Shown piece by piece: positions 31,561 through 43,720 of a stretch of DNA of 64,000 nt (its first letter is position 1; each line of letters begins with the position of its first letter). The position numbers and the translations under genes were made by a program. The stretch is from Sorghum bicolor (lineage: Eukaryota > Streptophyta > Magnoliopsida > Poales > Poaceae): contig NC_012871.2 of NCBI RefSeq assembly GCF_000003195.3, positions 63,045,802-63,109,801 of the forward strand, in the 5' to 3' direction. The notes beneath the pieces are model-generated. The model worked only from the letters and a program-made list of their open reading frames with translations, was not told where the DNA came from and did not search any database.

Positions 31561-33239
31561 GTTCAGAAGGGCTTGTGCTATTGTGGGCCATGGTCCATGG
31601 TTTCATGCAGTGACAGCAATCAGGACTGCATGATGAAGATGTGCACTGCGTAATGTAGTACCATTTATACTGTATTGTTTCCTGAAATATTATTTTTGAT
31701 TGAGGTTGCTGTGCTCTGCAGCCCTGAAGATGATTCCGCTTGTGAGATGATATTTGTTCACGACAATGACACAATGAGTGTAGACATAGGTTCATGATTC
31801 TTTACTGGCGGATGATTTTGCTGTAGAGTGTCACATTTTGCATTTCAGGTTATACTAAGAAATACGAAAGGCTGCAGCCTATTTGGGCCAGGGCTGGCAA
31901 GCTGAGTTGTGATGGAGCAGTTCTTGTATCAGGAAATCAGTGCTTCCACACTAGGGTTAAACGCTCCAATCAATGGCAACCCTTCCTGTTTTTTAACCTG
32001 CATATGGAGGAGACGAGTATATATGTCATTATCGTGAATTGGTGTGCGGTGCCCAGATTTGAGTATCCCTCTGAGAAACAAAAGATGCTGCACCTGGCAC
32101 TGATGACTGCTCTGTGTTGATGTACTGGACTTTGCTGGCGAATTCCATTTTGGATCAAGCATCCAAACTTGAGGATAGGAGATCGCATTCCTCCTACTAT
32201 ATGATACACGTTCTATGAGTGGGGTGCTGTGCTGCTCCATGACCTTGCAGGCTGCTGCTGCGTCAGCCGTGCCACACTGAAAAGCGACTAATATAGTGCT
32301 TACCACCAACATGATCTGACGCTCTCTTCAGAGCTTTTCTTGAGAACTTGTTTTGCAATTTGGAGAGCTGCAGATTCGTATTTGTCATGTTTCTTGCAGA
32401 AATGGAGCCATCGGCGACCTGTATTGTTGCGATTCGTCAGTTGGTCATGGCTGGACGCTTTACCCTGACGCTGAATGGCCGCAAAACCTGCTGGAATCCC
32501 AGATCGCGGCGTTCTTTGGCTTAAGCACAGGACGGCAGGGCAGGGGGGTGGTGGCGTACACACCCAGGTTGCGTCGTACGACGACCAAGGAGTGCCACTG
32601 CCACCGTGCCAGGTAGCACAAGTGTGAGTTGTGCATGATTCGCTCTTGCATAATTTCGCACGGTGCCGATACATCTACTCGACAGTTCGACAGCCACAAA
32701 TCATGCTGCCGATGAATCCCCTTGCCTTGCCTAGTTGCCTTTGCCGTGGAGACCAGAAGGGGGAAGGGGAGACGGACGGGAGACCCGCGCGCATGCAAAC
32801 GTGATGCGTCCCGGTTGGGCGCGTCGCGTCGGCGAGTGCCTGCCAGCCAGCCAGGTCACTTGCGGTTTGCGGTTGCGCTTTGCGCGTGCGTGATGTTGGG
32901 GCACGCGATCCCGGCGGCCCGTGGCGCGGAATTCATGGCCGCCTCCGCCTCCTCCCTCCGGGTTGCCGCACCGCACGACCTGCGTGGCACCAGCCGTTGT
33001 TCCTTGTTTGGCGAAGCACGAGAGAGCACGCGGTTCCGGTGAGCGTGGCAGACTGGCCCGTGTGACCCCGCCCGCCAAGCCCAAGAAAAGGTGCAGGGGG
33101 GGAAGTGCTTCAACAAGGCAACGCAAATTAAGCGTGGCAGGCAGGCAGGCACATCGCAGTGGCTCGAGTGACCGTCGTCGTGCGTACACGCGCTCGATCA
33201 AGGAGCATACCGGATCGCTGCACTAGCGACAGGTCTCGG
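31561..33239. other. Displaced PPR 3' flank and upstream region of the next gene
   Basis: The sequence from 31561 should be the original 3' flank of the PPR gene. Open frames at 31929-32312 (minus) and 32722-33226 (both strands) have no recognisable domain, and several overlap one another. The part from about 32720 is GC-rich and probably promoter of the gene at 33669. No repeat with clear ends was seen. Confidence 0.45.
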
Positions 33240-33247
33240 TTAATATA
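33240..33247 (+). promoter_or_regulatory. Possible TATA box
   Basis: TTAATATA occurs about 430 bp before the ATG at 33669. With the inferred leader intron removed, the mature 5'-UTR would be about 200-220 nt. Confidence 0.4.
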
Positions 33248-33668
33248 GGCGCGGCCAGCCGAGCCCGAGCGCGAGCGCTTGGCGTGGCGTGCGTGCAAAA
33301 CGCTCGATCGCCCGTCCGCGTGCTCCGTCGTCTCTTAGGGCCCCGCCGCACCTAGCACCTTGTTCTTCTTCCTCCTCTCGTACCACCATCATCGACACCA
33401 CCTCGCCAAGCCAAGCAGCGCGCAAAACCTCTCCCATCCGATCCTCTCTTCTGTGTGTCTCCTCGATCGCACGAGGTACTACTACTATATACCATACAAT
33501 GATGCATGCATAGGGCAGAGTTCTTTGTTCTTGCACGAAAATGCAGGGTGTATTAGATATTGCCTGACTGCTTGTAATATGTTTCATGCAACGTTCATGT
33601 TTCTGGCTATGCATGGTTTTTTTTTTTCGCGTCTGAATTATGGATTCCTGATGCGGCGCAGTGCGTGC

Positions 33669-34187
33669 ATGGATCAGCGGCCACCGGAGCGCAAGGCGAA
33701 GCGCGCGAGGGAGGAGGAAGAGGAGGTCCACGCCGCACCGCCGCCGGACTTCCCCTTCGAGGAGGCGGCCGCGGCGGGGGCGCTGGGCTTGGGCGACGTC
33801 GTCGTCGTCGGGGAGGCGTCGCATCAGCGGCCGCCGCCGGGGGTGTTCCAGCTCCCCTGGCAGAAGTGCCGCGGCGGGCTGGGCGTGGCGACGTCCGCCC
33901 CGGGGGAGCTGCGCGACGTCTTCTTCCGCTCCCTCGTCGACGGGGGCGCCGCGTCCATCGGCGTGCCGGGGGACCGGCTGGTGTCGCCGCCGCCCAGCAG
34001 GCGCGCGCTCCTCGACGGCGTCGACGCGTGGCTCGCCGCGGCCGCCGACGGCGAGGTGGACCCGGTCTGGCGCTCCGCGCTCATGCATGGGCATGGCCCG
34101 CGGCGGGTCGGCGTCGGCGAGGATGGACATGGACGGACGTGGGCCCGCCCCGCGCATGCTTCGCGGGTGAGCCCCGCGTGGCATTGA
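33669..34187 (+). CDS. Unrecognised Ala-rich protein, 172 aa, with charged N-terminus
   Basis: The protein opens with a basic/acidic segment (PPERKAKRAREEEEE, possibly nuclear) and has a compact central block (PWQKCRGGLG, ELRDVFFRSLVDGGAAS, ALLDGVDAWLAAAADGEVD). The C-terminus is low complexity. I do not recognise the family. The start was chosen because a likely 3' splice site (GGCGCAG at 33660) lies nine bases upstream and a GAG/GTACTAC donor at about 33474 would define a leader intron. The frame itself is open further upstream but reads as intron-like. GC-rich codon use supports a real gene; the last 35 residues could reflect a frameshift. Confidence 0.55.
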   Translation: MDQRPPERKAKRAREEEEEVHAAPPPDFPFEEAAAAGALGLGDVVVVGEASHQRPPPGVFQLPWQKCRGGLGVATSAPGELRDVFFRSLVDGGAASIGVPGDRLVSPPPSRRALLDGVDAWLAAAADGEVDPVWRSALMHGHGPRRVGVGEDGHGRTWARPAHASRVSPAWH

Positions 34188-36000
34188 GTGCGCCGCGGCG
34201 CCCCTCCATCATCAGCCGCGTGACGCTGACGTGGCTCCAGGCAGCGCTGTAGGGGGACCGCCGTGGGTGCTGATATCATCATGATCAGGATGGAGTAGTA
34301 GGCAGAAGGACCAAGGAAATGTTGTAGTTGTAGAGAACCATGGCCATTGGGGGATCCTTGTCTTTTTTAATGCCCTTTCTGTTCATTGCTCTATTTTATC
34401 TGTACAGTTATCATTAGGCATTCTGGCAAAACAGACTACTATACTGTTTGCGAAATCATTCCGATCTACGTTTCTCGTATTTCACCGATACACAGAGGAC
34501 TGCCTCAGGCTTTAGATGCAATCGTATCTAACTCAATATACGTGCGTTACAGTGAATTAAGATTAAACTTAGTTTAATTTTTATCTTAAAACACAATCAT
34601 AGTGGATACAAATGCATTCAAACAAATCCTTAGTATCGGTCAATACATTTCTCTCCTGTTAGTACTTGCTTTTTTTTTATCGGAGTTTACATCTCCGGTT
34701 CCGCTGCCAAGCTAGCCCCATTTTGAGCCTTGTTTGCATAGAAGGTAAATGCCTCCAATCCGTATGTGTTAAAACGGGAACAGCACAAAGATTACTCCAT
34801 TTTCTATTTCAATCCATATAAAATGAGATTATTTGAATAACTTCTTGTGCAACATCACCTTGAACTCGTTCAACACATCGATGGTCCTCTGCACACCAAG
34901 GCGTGCGGCACCGTCACACCTACATAGGGGATGAAAATGAGCAAAATTCATCAAATAAGACATCTTTTAGTTTTCACTTTATATTTTAGTACAGAAACAA
35001 AATTCAAATCTGGAGGCAATGGACATGAAAACAGGGTTTACAGGAAAGTGAACCAGTTTAAATATAAGTGAGCAGATAAAAATCGGAATACGAAAAGACA
35101 AGTCGCAAACATGTGACTCATAAAATTGAGAAACATGGCTCTATATGCACCTGGCCAACACGATTTGGCAACAGTACCAACACAAGTAACTCTAATTCAT
35201 ACTGCAAGATATAGAAGATGACAATATCACAAGAATGCATAAGACCATAAATCCACAACACAAGAAAATTGCTATTTTATGACTTCCAAATATATGGCTT
35301 TGCTAAAACAGAATTTCTAACGTTGACATCGCTAAAATGATATCTAAAATGTTTACACTTTATTTTCTATGACATTTGGTATATCAAGTCTCTTTTCTCA
35401 TCTAAATACATATACTTCTTGAATATTTTTACATCTAGACGTTGATTACTACGGAAATTTCATTGGTCTTTCGTTAGACGTTCGGTCTCATTCACTTGGC
35501 TGGCTGGCTACTTGCTGCCGCCGGCTGGGCAGTTTTGCCGTGGCTGGCTGGCTGCCTGCCGCTGCCTGGGCAGTGCCTTGGGAAGGATCTCCATCCACCA
35601 TCGGCACCAGGCAGGGGAGGGAAGGAGGAGCATGCACGTGCACTAGATCAGAACACACATCCCACACTGAGCTAACACAGGCGTGGTTAACCATGCTTTT
35701 TTTAGGGCTTGGTTGAGCCTACTTCATTATTTCCCAAGATGAAATATCCCATGTTAGTAAAAAGAGATATATAAAAAGGGAAACAAAAAGAAACGTCAAA
35801 ACAACCATATTGTTTTGGTCTTTTTTTCAATTCTTTTAGAAAAAAAAATCAACATATCATTTCTGTCCTATTTTTAAATTAAAAAAGGAACCAGAAAAGA
35901 GAATGATCATAATCACTGCAAATACAAATGGAACAGATTAACTGTAAACATCAGTGTGGGATGGGACGGGATTTATCATGGCCCTTTTTCTCCTCTGCTC

Positions 36001-36136
36001 CTACGTAAACACTTTCATCATGGCCTTACTATAAACTCGGACTTCTCCGTAACCCTCAACCTCGTTAGCCTACGTAAACACTTTCATTATGGCCTTATTC
36101 TAAACTCGGACTTCTCCGTAATCCTCAACCTCGTTA
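36001..36136. repeat. Tandem duplication, two units of about 69 bp
   Basis: Both units begin CTACGTAAACACTTTCAT and end CTCAACCTCGTTA, with a few substitutions between them. No function is evident. Confidence 0.8.
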
Positions 36137-36655
36137 AATAATCTTCAGGCAAATTCCGTGTGGATCGAATTTGACTGCTTTTCTCCATTAACCATTCAAT
36201 TAAAAAAAATGTGGATTCCTATCTTTCGTGGACCATAGGATCTGATGTGGCTATATAGATACTTTATGTTTCTTCAGTTTAGATGTTTTTGTTATGTGCA
36301 GCTGAAATTATAAGTTCATATGGGAACCCTACTTCGTTTTGCTATAGGTCAAAGGAATTTTTGGATAAAAATTGGAGAGAAACCGGTAGGGAGTATTTTG
36401 GACTCTGGGAGTGACTGCCTGAAATAATTTTGGTGGGAAAATTATTTTTCTTGCATAATTTGGCCGTTTGGGAACGGTAAAGTTCACTTCTGCATTTGTT
36501 CTCGAGTAAGTTTTTCTTATTCATTTTTCTTTAGTAATTCTTCTGCTGCAGTCCACGTCCACAATAAAAAGCCATAGCATGACATTGAGCATGTTAAATG
36601 TATGGATATTGCTAGGCTCAGCTTGATGAAACACCAACTGGTGGATCCACACTAG

Positions 36656-37240
36656 GGCCTTGTTTAATAGCGATTTTTTTTGAATTTCGCTACTGTAGCA
36701 CTTTCGTTTATATTTGGTAAATATTATTCAATTATATACTAAAAGCTATTTGGAGATGCCGTAATGATGTTGTTTTTAATAGAATAAAATCTAACTCTAT
36801 TATGCAGGTTATTTTCAGGGAAGCGTACTGGTTACACTTTTGGGTCCAATTGCAGCGTGAAGAGCAAGCTAAGGACGCGCTCTCGATGATGAGCAAGAAA
36901 TTAGAAGTCATTGCTTTAGAGTTTTCCAATAAAGGATGGAAACATCTATATTGTTTGAACTAGCGTCCTGGTCGTTTTATAAGACTATGGTTTTCTCTTT
37001 TGTATTTGACCCAAGTTTCTGTAATAATGGGCTGTGTACATCTTCGGATATAGAGGCCGGATTTTCATCCATTATCTAAAAAAAACTAGGCTTAAAAGAT
37101 TCGTCTCGCAATTTAGAGATAAACTGTGCAATTAGTTATTTTTTTCATCTACATTTAGTGCTCTATGTATATGTCGTAAGATTTGATGTGACAGTGAATT
37201 TTAAAAACTTTTTAGATTTTGGTGGGAACTAAACAAGGCC
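36656..37240. mobile_element. GGCCTTGTTTA-family MITE interrupted by a LINE fragment
   Basis: The ends GGCCTTGTTTAATAGC and GGAACTAAACAAGGCC are flanked by TAG on both sides. The internal family block that normally runs from AATATTATTCAATTATA to ACTAGGCTTAAAAG is split by about 350 bp of LINE sequence. Confidence 0.75.
36735..37085 (+). mobile_element. 5'-truncated LINE tail inside the MITE
   Basis: The first 225 bases are an open tail of a LINE ORF2: AIWRCRNDVVFN, then an YWLHFWVQLQREEQAKD segment, ending in a stop near 36961. This is followed by about 120 bp of 3'-UTR and an A-run (37078-37085). The exact left border is uncertain by a few bases because the target site is AT-rich. Confidence 0.75.
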
Positions 37241-38372
37241 TAGGAGGTTAAACTCAAAATCCACACATAGTACATGATGAGCTTAAGTGCTTGCCACCTT
37301 CGACCCCAACTTGTGTACGACTGTAACCAACTAAGCAAATCGCACGTCGTAAATAAATAACTAAATGTCCATCATTCAATGTATGCCGTTAGCAAAAATA
37401 CAGCTCAGCCATAGCACGGAAAGTATACTTGCTTGGGAAGGCAAGTGGCTTTGCGTGTGGCGTCATTCAAATATCCTCGAGCTCTGGCCCTGGGCTTGCA
37501 TCCTCATCCGCACGCACGAGTATATCGCCGCGGCCGCAGCTCGAAGCGGCGAGGGCTACGTGGCCGCCCTTGCTCATGCGTGCCGCGCTCGACCGTGTGC
37601 CACTGCCAGCAGCGTTTGAGGTTGAGAGGCCTTGAGGGCCAACCACAACCATTACCGGCCAACAACACATTAACCTACTCCCTGGTTCCAAAAAGGATCA
37701 CAATCTCAAATATAAAATAGACCAAAAAAATACAGTTAGATTTATACCTAAAATTATTATTTTATTCACTTAAGCTTATCAACCAAAATTAGTCTTATTT
37801 TTAGTCATGAAACAATATTTTTCTCTTATAACAAATCAGTATCAGTATAAAAAATACAGCCGACCAAACAGGGCGTATATATTTCTTCGAGGACGGTTGA
37901 AGAAATATATACAGATTAAAAAAAATGCCAAACTGCAAGTGCTGACCTTACTCTATGCTCTAATGAAGCCAGCCAGAACAAGACTTCCGGCGAATGCATA
38001 TCCAGCTAAAATCTTGGCAAATCCGGTGCGTCCCATTTCAGACAGCAAAAGCGAGGCCCAGCAAGCCGACGCGCACGCGGGCACGCGGCAGTGCGGCACG
38101 CATGGGCGACATCATCTCGCATCGCATGGATGTCACGCTCCTGGCGGCACCGATCGCACGTTACCCCTACCCACACCGCAGCCCGGCCCGGGCCCCGGAA
38201 ATTCGCGTCGCGCAAGCCGACGCCCAAACCCCGTCGGCCTCCCCACACCAAAATAAGCGCCTGCCCCCACCGGAAAGCGGCCGCCCCCTCTCCCGTCTCT
38301 CCCCCTTCCCCCCTCCCCTCCGTAGCGGCAGCGGCGGCGGCGGCAGGCTCGCCGGCGCTGGCGGCGAGGGCA

Positions 38373-41300
38373 ATGCTGCTGCGGCGCCGCCGGCGGTGCC
38401 GGGGCGTGGTGCTGCTCCTCCTCCTCGCGTCGGTGCTCGCGCCCCTCGTGCTGTACGGCGGCTCCCCCGTCTCGGTCGCGCCCCTCCCGGACTCCACCGG
38501 TGCGTTCCCTTCCCGTCCCTTCCTCTGGCCTGACCTCTCTCTCTCTCTCTCTCCGCGCGTGGGTTCGGGCAATGCGGGAAGGTCTCGTGTCTGATTGGGC
38601 GCGGTTTTCCGGGCGGTGTTTTTGGTTTCGTGCAGTGGCGAGCGGCGCGTTCGACCCGGAGGGCGCGTCCAATCTGGTGTGGCCGCACATGGCAGCGTCC
38701 GCGGTGTCTCTGGCCAAAGGTGAGTTCCTTATTATCCCCATCTCCTGCTCGATTGGACCTATCTTGCCAAAGGGAATTCTCGCACGCATTTCGGCCGTTT
38801 TAGATCGTGTAGTGGTACGGACGATGGAGACGGATGATTTTCGTTCTTTTTTTGTTGGTTCACACGGCTATGCTTTTTTTTTTTTGAACATGGTTCACAC
38901 GGCTATGCTACCAGCACTCAAACCACCAATTGATGCGTTTTTGTAGATTTGATAATTGAAAGGCTTGGGGAGCACAAGAACCGTGTGCTATCAGCAACTG
39001 ATCGCTGGCAAGTGGTTGAGGCAGGGAGCAGCAAGAGCCGTCCATCTGGAAAATCAGATACTGCTGCTGTCAGGGAGCGGAGGGCGGAAGAGGAAGGTGA
39101 CCCGGTTGTCGTGGGGAATGGCAGTGCTGGCTTGGGGCAGGACGGCATCATTAAGGAGGTTGTGGGAAGCCAGAGAAGGGCAGATGGATCTGGTGAGACC
39201 GGGGATAGCAGGGAGGTTGGGGAGCAGAACGGAAAAGAAGTTGGGATGGAGTTGCCTCACGCAACTGACGTGCTGCAGAAAAATGGGTCAGATGGACTAG
39301 AAATGAACGACGGTTCTGGACTGCGCACTGTTCGAATCCTGAATTCATCTTCTATCAAGGTAAATTTTCTTGTAGAAGATCAATCTAGGTTTTAATGTTT
39401 CCTTGTAAGTAGTGTTTTGCTTTTTGGTGCCCTCTGTTAATGTCTACTGTTTAGGTGACATGTTAGTAGCGGATTACCAAATTTTCACTCTTATGAAATC
39501 GTCAGGTTGGTAGTTAAGTATCCATGCTTCCTATTGTATCGTGGTATCTGTACATTTTAGCTTATGGAATCAAGTTGTTGTCTGTATTATTTGTTCTTCT
39601 CACCGATTTCAGGTAGGGTTCTATCTTGATCTAACTGCTAAAGGCCTACTTTTCCAGGAAAGTGGTGCTCATAGTTCATCCAACAAGACTAGAGAGCAGC
39701 AAACAAGTGCAAGTAACAGTAACACTGCTCACCATGGAACAAATAGTATTGCTGGTCAAACCACAACTTTGTCAGATGCTACAATCCACATCATCAAGGA
39801 CCAGCTAACAAGAGCAAAGATGTACCTTGGATTGTTTGCTTCTAGGGGTAATCATGGCTTCGTGAGGGAGCTCCGTGCACGGATGAGGGATATACAACGA
39901 GCACTAGGCGATGCGACCAGTGATCGGCAATTACCTCAGAAGTACATCCTATTCTACTGTACTAAGAGTTTTATTCGGCCTGTGTAGTGATGGCTTATGA
40001 TTGGTGTTGCTGTACTTTTTGTCTGGACCAAACATCTTTGACATGATTTTCTATTTTCTCAACAGCGTCCACAGCAAAATTAGAGCAATGGAGCAGACAT
40101 TGGTGAAGGTCAGGAGAATTCATGATAGTTGCTCTAGTGCTGTGAATAGGATCAAAACAGTCCTTCACTCAACAGAGCAGCAACTCGAATCAAACAAAAG
40201 ACAAGCTAACTATCTAGCGCAAGTGGCAGCAAAATCTCTACCCAAGGGTCTCCATTGCCTTACACTGCGGCTTACAAATGAGTACTATTTCACCAACTCA
40301 AAGAATAAGGACTTTCCCTACGTGCAGAAGCTGGAAGACCCCAAACTCTATCATTATGCCTTGTTTTCAGACAATGTATTGGCTGCTGCAGTGGTTGTTA
40401 ACTCAACTCTTGTCCATGCTAAGGTATACCACTTGGTCTCGGAAAGATATTAAGTTGCTAATTAGGTGTCCAGTTAATTATTGTGAATCAAGAATCAACT
40501 TCTTTTATGCTGAATATTCTAATTGATTTAAATCATTTTTCACCACTAACCTTTTGATGCTATATTTAATGCAGAAGCCAGAAAAACATGTATTCCACAT
40601 TGTGACTGATAGGCTTAACTATGCTGCAATGAAAATGTGGTTCCTGGCTAATCCCTTGGGTAAAGCTGCCATTCAGGTTCAGAACATTGAAGAGTTTACA
40701 TGGTTAAATTCAAGCTACAGTCCAGTTCTGAAGCAATTGGAAACCCAGTTTATGATTAATTACTACTTCAGAACTGGGCATGCTAGGCATGATGAAAATC
40801 CGAAGTTTCGGAACCCCAAGTACTTGTCAATTCTCAACCATCTGAGGTTCTATCTCCCTGAGATCTTCCCAAAGCTTAACAAGGTGTTATTTCTGGACGA
40901 TGATACTGTAGTGCAGCGAGACCTAAGTGCTCTTTGGTTGGTAGATCTCAAAGGCAAGGTTAATGGTGCTGTCGAGACCTGTAGACAGGCATTCCATAGG
41001 TTTGATAAGTACCTCAACTTCTCAAACCCTCTTATTGCCAAGAATTTTGATCCACATGCTTGCGGTTGGGCATATGGCATGAACATGTTTGATTTGTCTG
41101 AGTGGAGAAAGCAAAACATCACTGAGGTCTACCATACCTGGCAGAAGTTGGTGAGTATGAGCTTTACATTTGAAATTGTGATTCTAGTTCCTGTTTCTAC
41201 ACTAGAGTATATACTCAGCTGCTTGAGCTGAAAATGTTAATAGTGACCTAATGCACATATAGAATTTCCTATCAGGCACTTCAGGGACAGTTGTGCAGAA

Positions 41301-41670
41301 TATTTGATACAGCTATATTTTGATACAAAAGTACACTCGTGTAGATTTGAACATTGTTTGCTGTGTCACACACTAATTCGTCTCCTTTGTGCAGAATGAA
41401 AACAGGCTATTGTGGAAGCTAGGTACCCTCCCGGCTGGTCTTGTAACCTTCTGGAACCGCACGTTCCCTCTTGATCATTCGTGGCATCAATTAGGACTTG
41501 GGTACAACCCAAATGTCAACGAAAAGGATATCAGGCGAGCGGCTGTCATCCACTACAATGGAAACTTGAAGCCCTGGCTTGAGATTGGATTGCCCAAATA
41601 CCGCAAGTACTGGTCAGCACACGTCAATTACGATCAAGTGTTTCTACGGGAGTGCAATATAAACCCGTGA
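38373..41670 (+). CDS. GAUT-family galacturonosyltransferase (GT8), 7 exons
   Basis: Exons 38373-38499, 38636-38719, 38947-39359, 39658-39941, 40066-40423, 40575-41150 and 41395-41670 join in phase into 705 residues. The N-terminus is a type II Golgi anchor (basic LLRRRRRC then VVLLLLLASVLAPLVLY). A polar stem of about 330 residues follows, then the GT8 domain: HVFHIVTDRLNYAAM, the metal-binding FLDDDTVVQRDL (Asp530-532), HACGWAYGMNMFDL, and HYNGNLKPW at 667-675. GAUT proteins add galacturonic acid in homogalacturonan (pectin) synthesis in the Golgi. The length and long stem resemble the GAUT3/GAUT4 group, an inference without alignment. Two in-frame acceptors for exon 4 (39613 or 39658) could give forms differing by 15 residues. 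Confidence 0.92.
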
Positions 41671-42429
41671 ACAGCAAATAGTGGTCTATGGTGTATCCTT
41701 TTCTTTTCGATTATTTCTTAGACCGATTCTTTGTGCTCTAGGTAAATTAAATTGCCTAGAGTGCTTATTCTTTGTAACTGATGTCTTTCCTGATGTAAAG
41801 GTGCCAGCAGGTTGGTGGTAGGCTTAGATCATACAAACAGTTAGTAGCCAAGGCGTATTTCATTTTGTGCTTATAAATGCTAATATAGTAGATAATTTTT
41901 GACTGTATGAATCGAATGCTATGTTAAATGCTCCCACAAATAGTATAGTTTGCCAGTTGGCAATGCTTTTCCACTACTTAAGTCTGCTGCATACTGTCAC
42001 TCTGTGATCTGATCTCCGTTCGTGCACGATAATATGGGATCTTGTTGTACGGCCTATATATGATTTTGTGATGCTGCGTTCAACTTTTTCAATTTTTTTC
42101 ATGAAAAAAAATTCTAATGTCCTGTGGCGTCACACCTTATATCAATGACCCAAGAGAAGCAGGGAAGGAGAAAATTAACAGCATCTCCAAACCAGCTCCT
42201 TTCATGAATTTGTTTCTTCATTCTTGCGTTTACCAGTGAATGCATACATCAATGGCGCACAGTAACTGAATAGCCGACGCAAACGTGTCATGCACACACA
42301 GCCCGTTTCCAAACTGTCATTGAACACATCCGTAACTCTGCTTTTCCGGGGCAAACTGCAAATCCTCGAGTACCACCAGCCCTATTCCAAAATCGCACAC
42401 CAGCCCTCTTCAACAATTGATGGGAGTGC

Positions 42430-42709
42430 AGAACGTATGTTCTGAAACGGACGCTGCACAAGTTGAAGCAGTGATCATGAATGACGACTTCAGACTTTTA
42501 CCTATTGCCTATTGGGGGCATCGTCACAGAGATGAAGTTTCCTATTAGTTCTGAATTTATTTCCTGCAGAATTTGCGTTTGTGAGCGTGCTTGTAACAAA
42601 GTGGCACATGCTCTTGCCACAATTGGGTGCAGCCTTCCTAGTGCTCATGCTCTTGCCACAACTTGGGATCATGTACCTCGGGAGTTTGAGGGGTTAGACT
42701 GTCTCTAAC
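42430..42709 (+). pseudogene. LINE RNase H tail fragment, decayed
   Basis: The phrases VCSETDAAQVEAVI near 42435 and CERACNKVAHALATIGC near 42575-42625 match the end of the RNase H domain of plant LINEs. The middle is missing or scrambled, and a short repeat (CATGCTCTTGCCACAA, at about 42607 and 42647) duplicates part of it. No poly(A) was identified. Confidence 0.5.
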
Positions 42710-43133
42710 AATGAGAACCTATACACAACACACATTCCAGGGTTTAGGTCATGCATGGCAAAAAGGTCACACACTTAAACTTGTCTTCTCCAACAGCGAA
42801 CGCAAGCCCCGTCGAGTGCCACTCGCCTCCCTGCATGCCGGCAGCCACCATGGACCAGCCGCGCTGCGCCGGCCTCTCCTCGCCATGGGCACGCCTCACC
42901 GAGCCGGCCACATCTCGCCATGCACCGGCTGCTACCCGCCGCGGTCCCGCCTGGCAACATTGGTCGCGCCTGCCGTGGTCCCACCTGGCTGTGCCAGTGG
43001 CTCCCCGTTGTAGGCCCGCCTTGCCGTCGTTGTTCGCGAGCCACCCAACCCTGGCGCCTCCTACGCGGTCTTCTACGGGCCTATCATGGTCGATGGCGCC
43101 ATAGATTTGGGTCGTGGAGAAAGACGACGCTTA

Positions 43134-43365
43134 GGCCTTGTTTAGTTTTAAAAATTTTTGCAAAATTTTTCTGATTCTCCATCACATGGAATCTTTCGAC
43201 GCATGCATGGAGTATTAAATATAAACAAAAATAAAAACTTATTGTACAGTTTGGTCGGAATTGACGAGTCGACGGAATTGAGCCTAGTTAGTCCATGATT
43301 GGATAATATTTGTCAAATATAAACGAAAATGCTATATTGTCGATTTTCTAAAATTTTTTAGGGCC
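43134..43365. mobile_element. GGCCTTGTTTAGTT-family MITE with TTA target repeat
   Basis: The left end GGCCTTGTTTAGTTTTA and the block GACGCATGCATGGAGTATTA identify the family. TTA flanks the element at 43131-43133 and 43366-43368. The right end (TTTTTTAGGGCC) differs from the usual AACTAAACAAGGCC. Confidence 0.65.
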
Positions 43366-43720
43366 TTATTTGGGTTCTCTCTTTCCAAGTAAAATAGGTA
43401 CTTTGTTTGCCTACTTCGTTGAAGGTTGTTGGTGTTGTTTTTTTTTTTTTGTGAACCATGCATTTTAGGTTTGGGTAGTGTTATGCTTAGATTGTTTTGA
43501 GAAATCGTTATGCTCAGATTGTTGGAGATAGTCTTAGTGACCAACGATTTGGTTGTGTCCCATGAGTAATAAAATTGCTCTAAATTCAAAAGAAGAAGAA
43601 GATTGTACACCACAACGCATCGAAACGCATCGCCACAGCACAGAGCAGACGCATACCACCCTGCACGCAGCATTGAACCCCAACAGGCAACACACACACA
43701 TATCCGACGGTCTCGAAACA

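Larger units (their letters stand above)
34188..38372. other. Intergenic region with repeats, no gene called
   Basis: Mostly AT-rich DNA. It contains a 69-bp tandem pair (36001-36136), a MITE broken by a LINE fragment (36656-37240), and a decayed MITE related to the inner element at 25177 (about 37766-37871). A CT/GGCTGG-rich patch lies at 35490-35590. From about 38000 the DNA becomes GC-rich and is probably promoter and leader of the GAUT gene. Confidence 0.5.
41671..43720. other. GAUT 3' flank and intergenic DNA
   Basis: The GAUT 3'-UTR probably extends to about 42000. A decayed LINE RNase H piece lies at about 42430-42709. A GC-rich stretch at 42779-43110 has overlapping open frames without domains and is not called. 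A MITE follows at 43134-43365. Confidence 0.5.

Noticed and set aside
31929..32312. Minus-strand 127-codon frame
   Set aside because: Ordinary AT/GC mix, no domain and no promoter signal; most likely chance.
34850..34931. Possible lone terminal exon on the minus strand (LGVQRTIDVLNEFK after an AG)
   Set aside because: About 25 codons with faint resemblance to a hydroxyacid-oxidase tail, but no neighbouring exon was found; too weak to call.
42779..43104. GC-rich overlapping frames
   Set aside because: Low complexity, no domain, and all three frames are partly open on composition alone.
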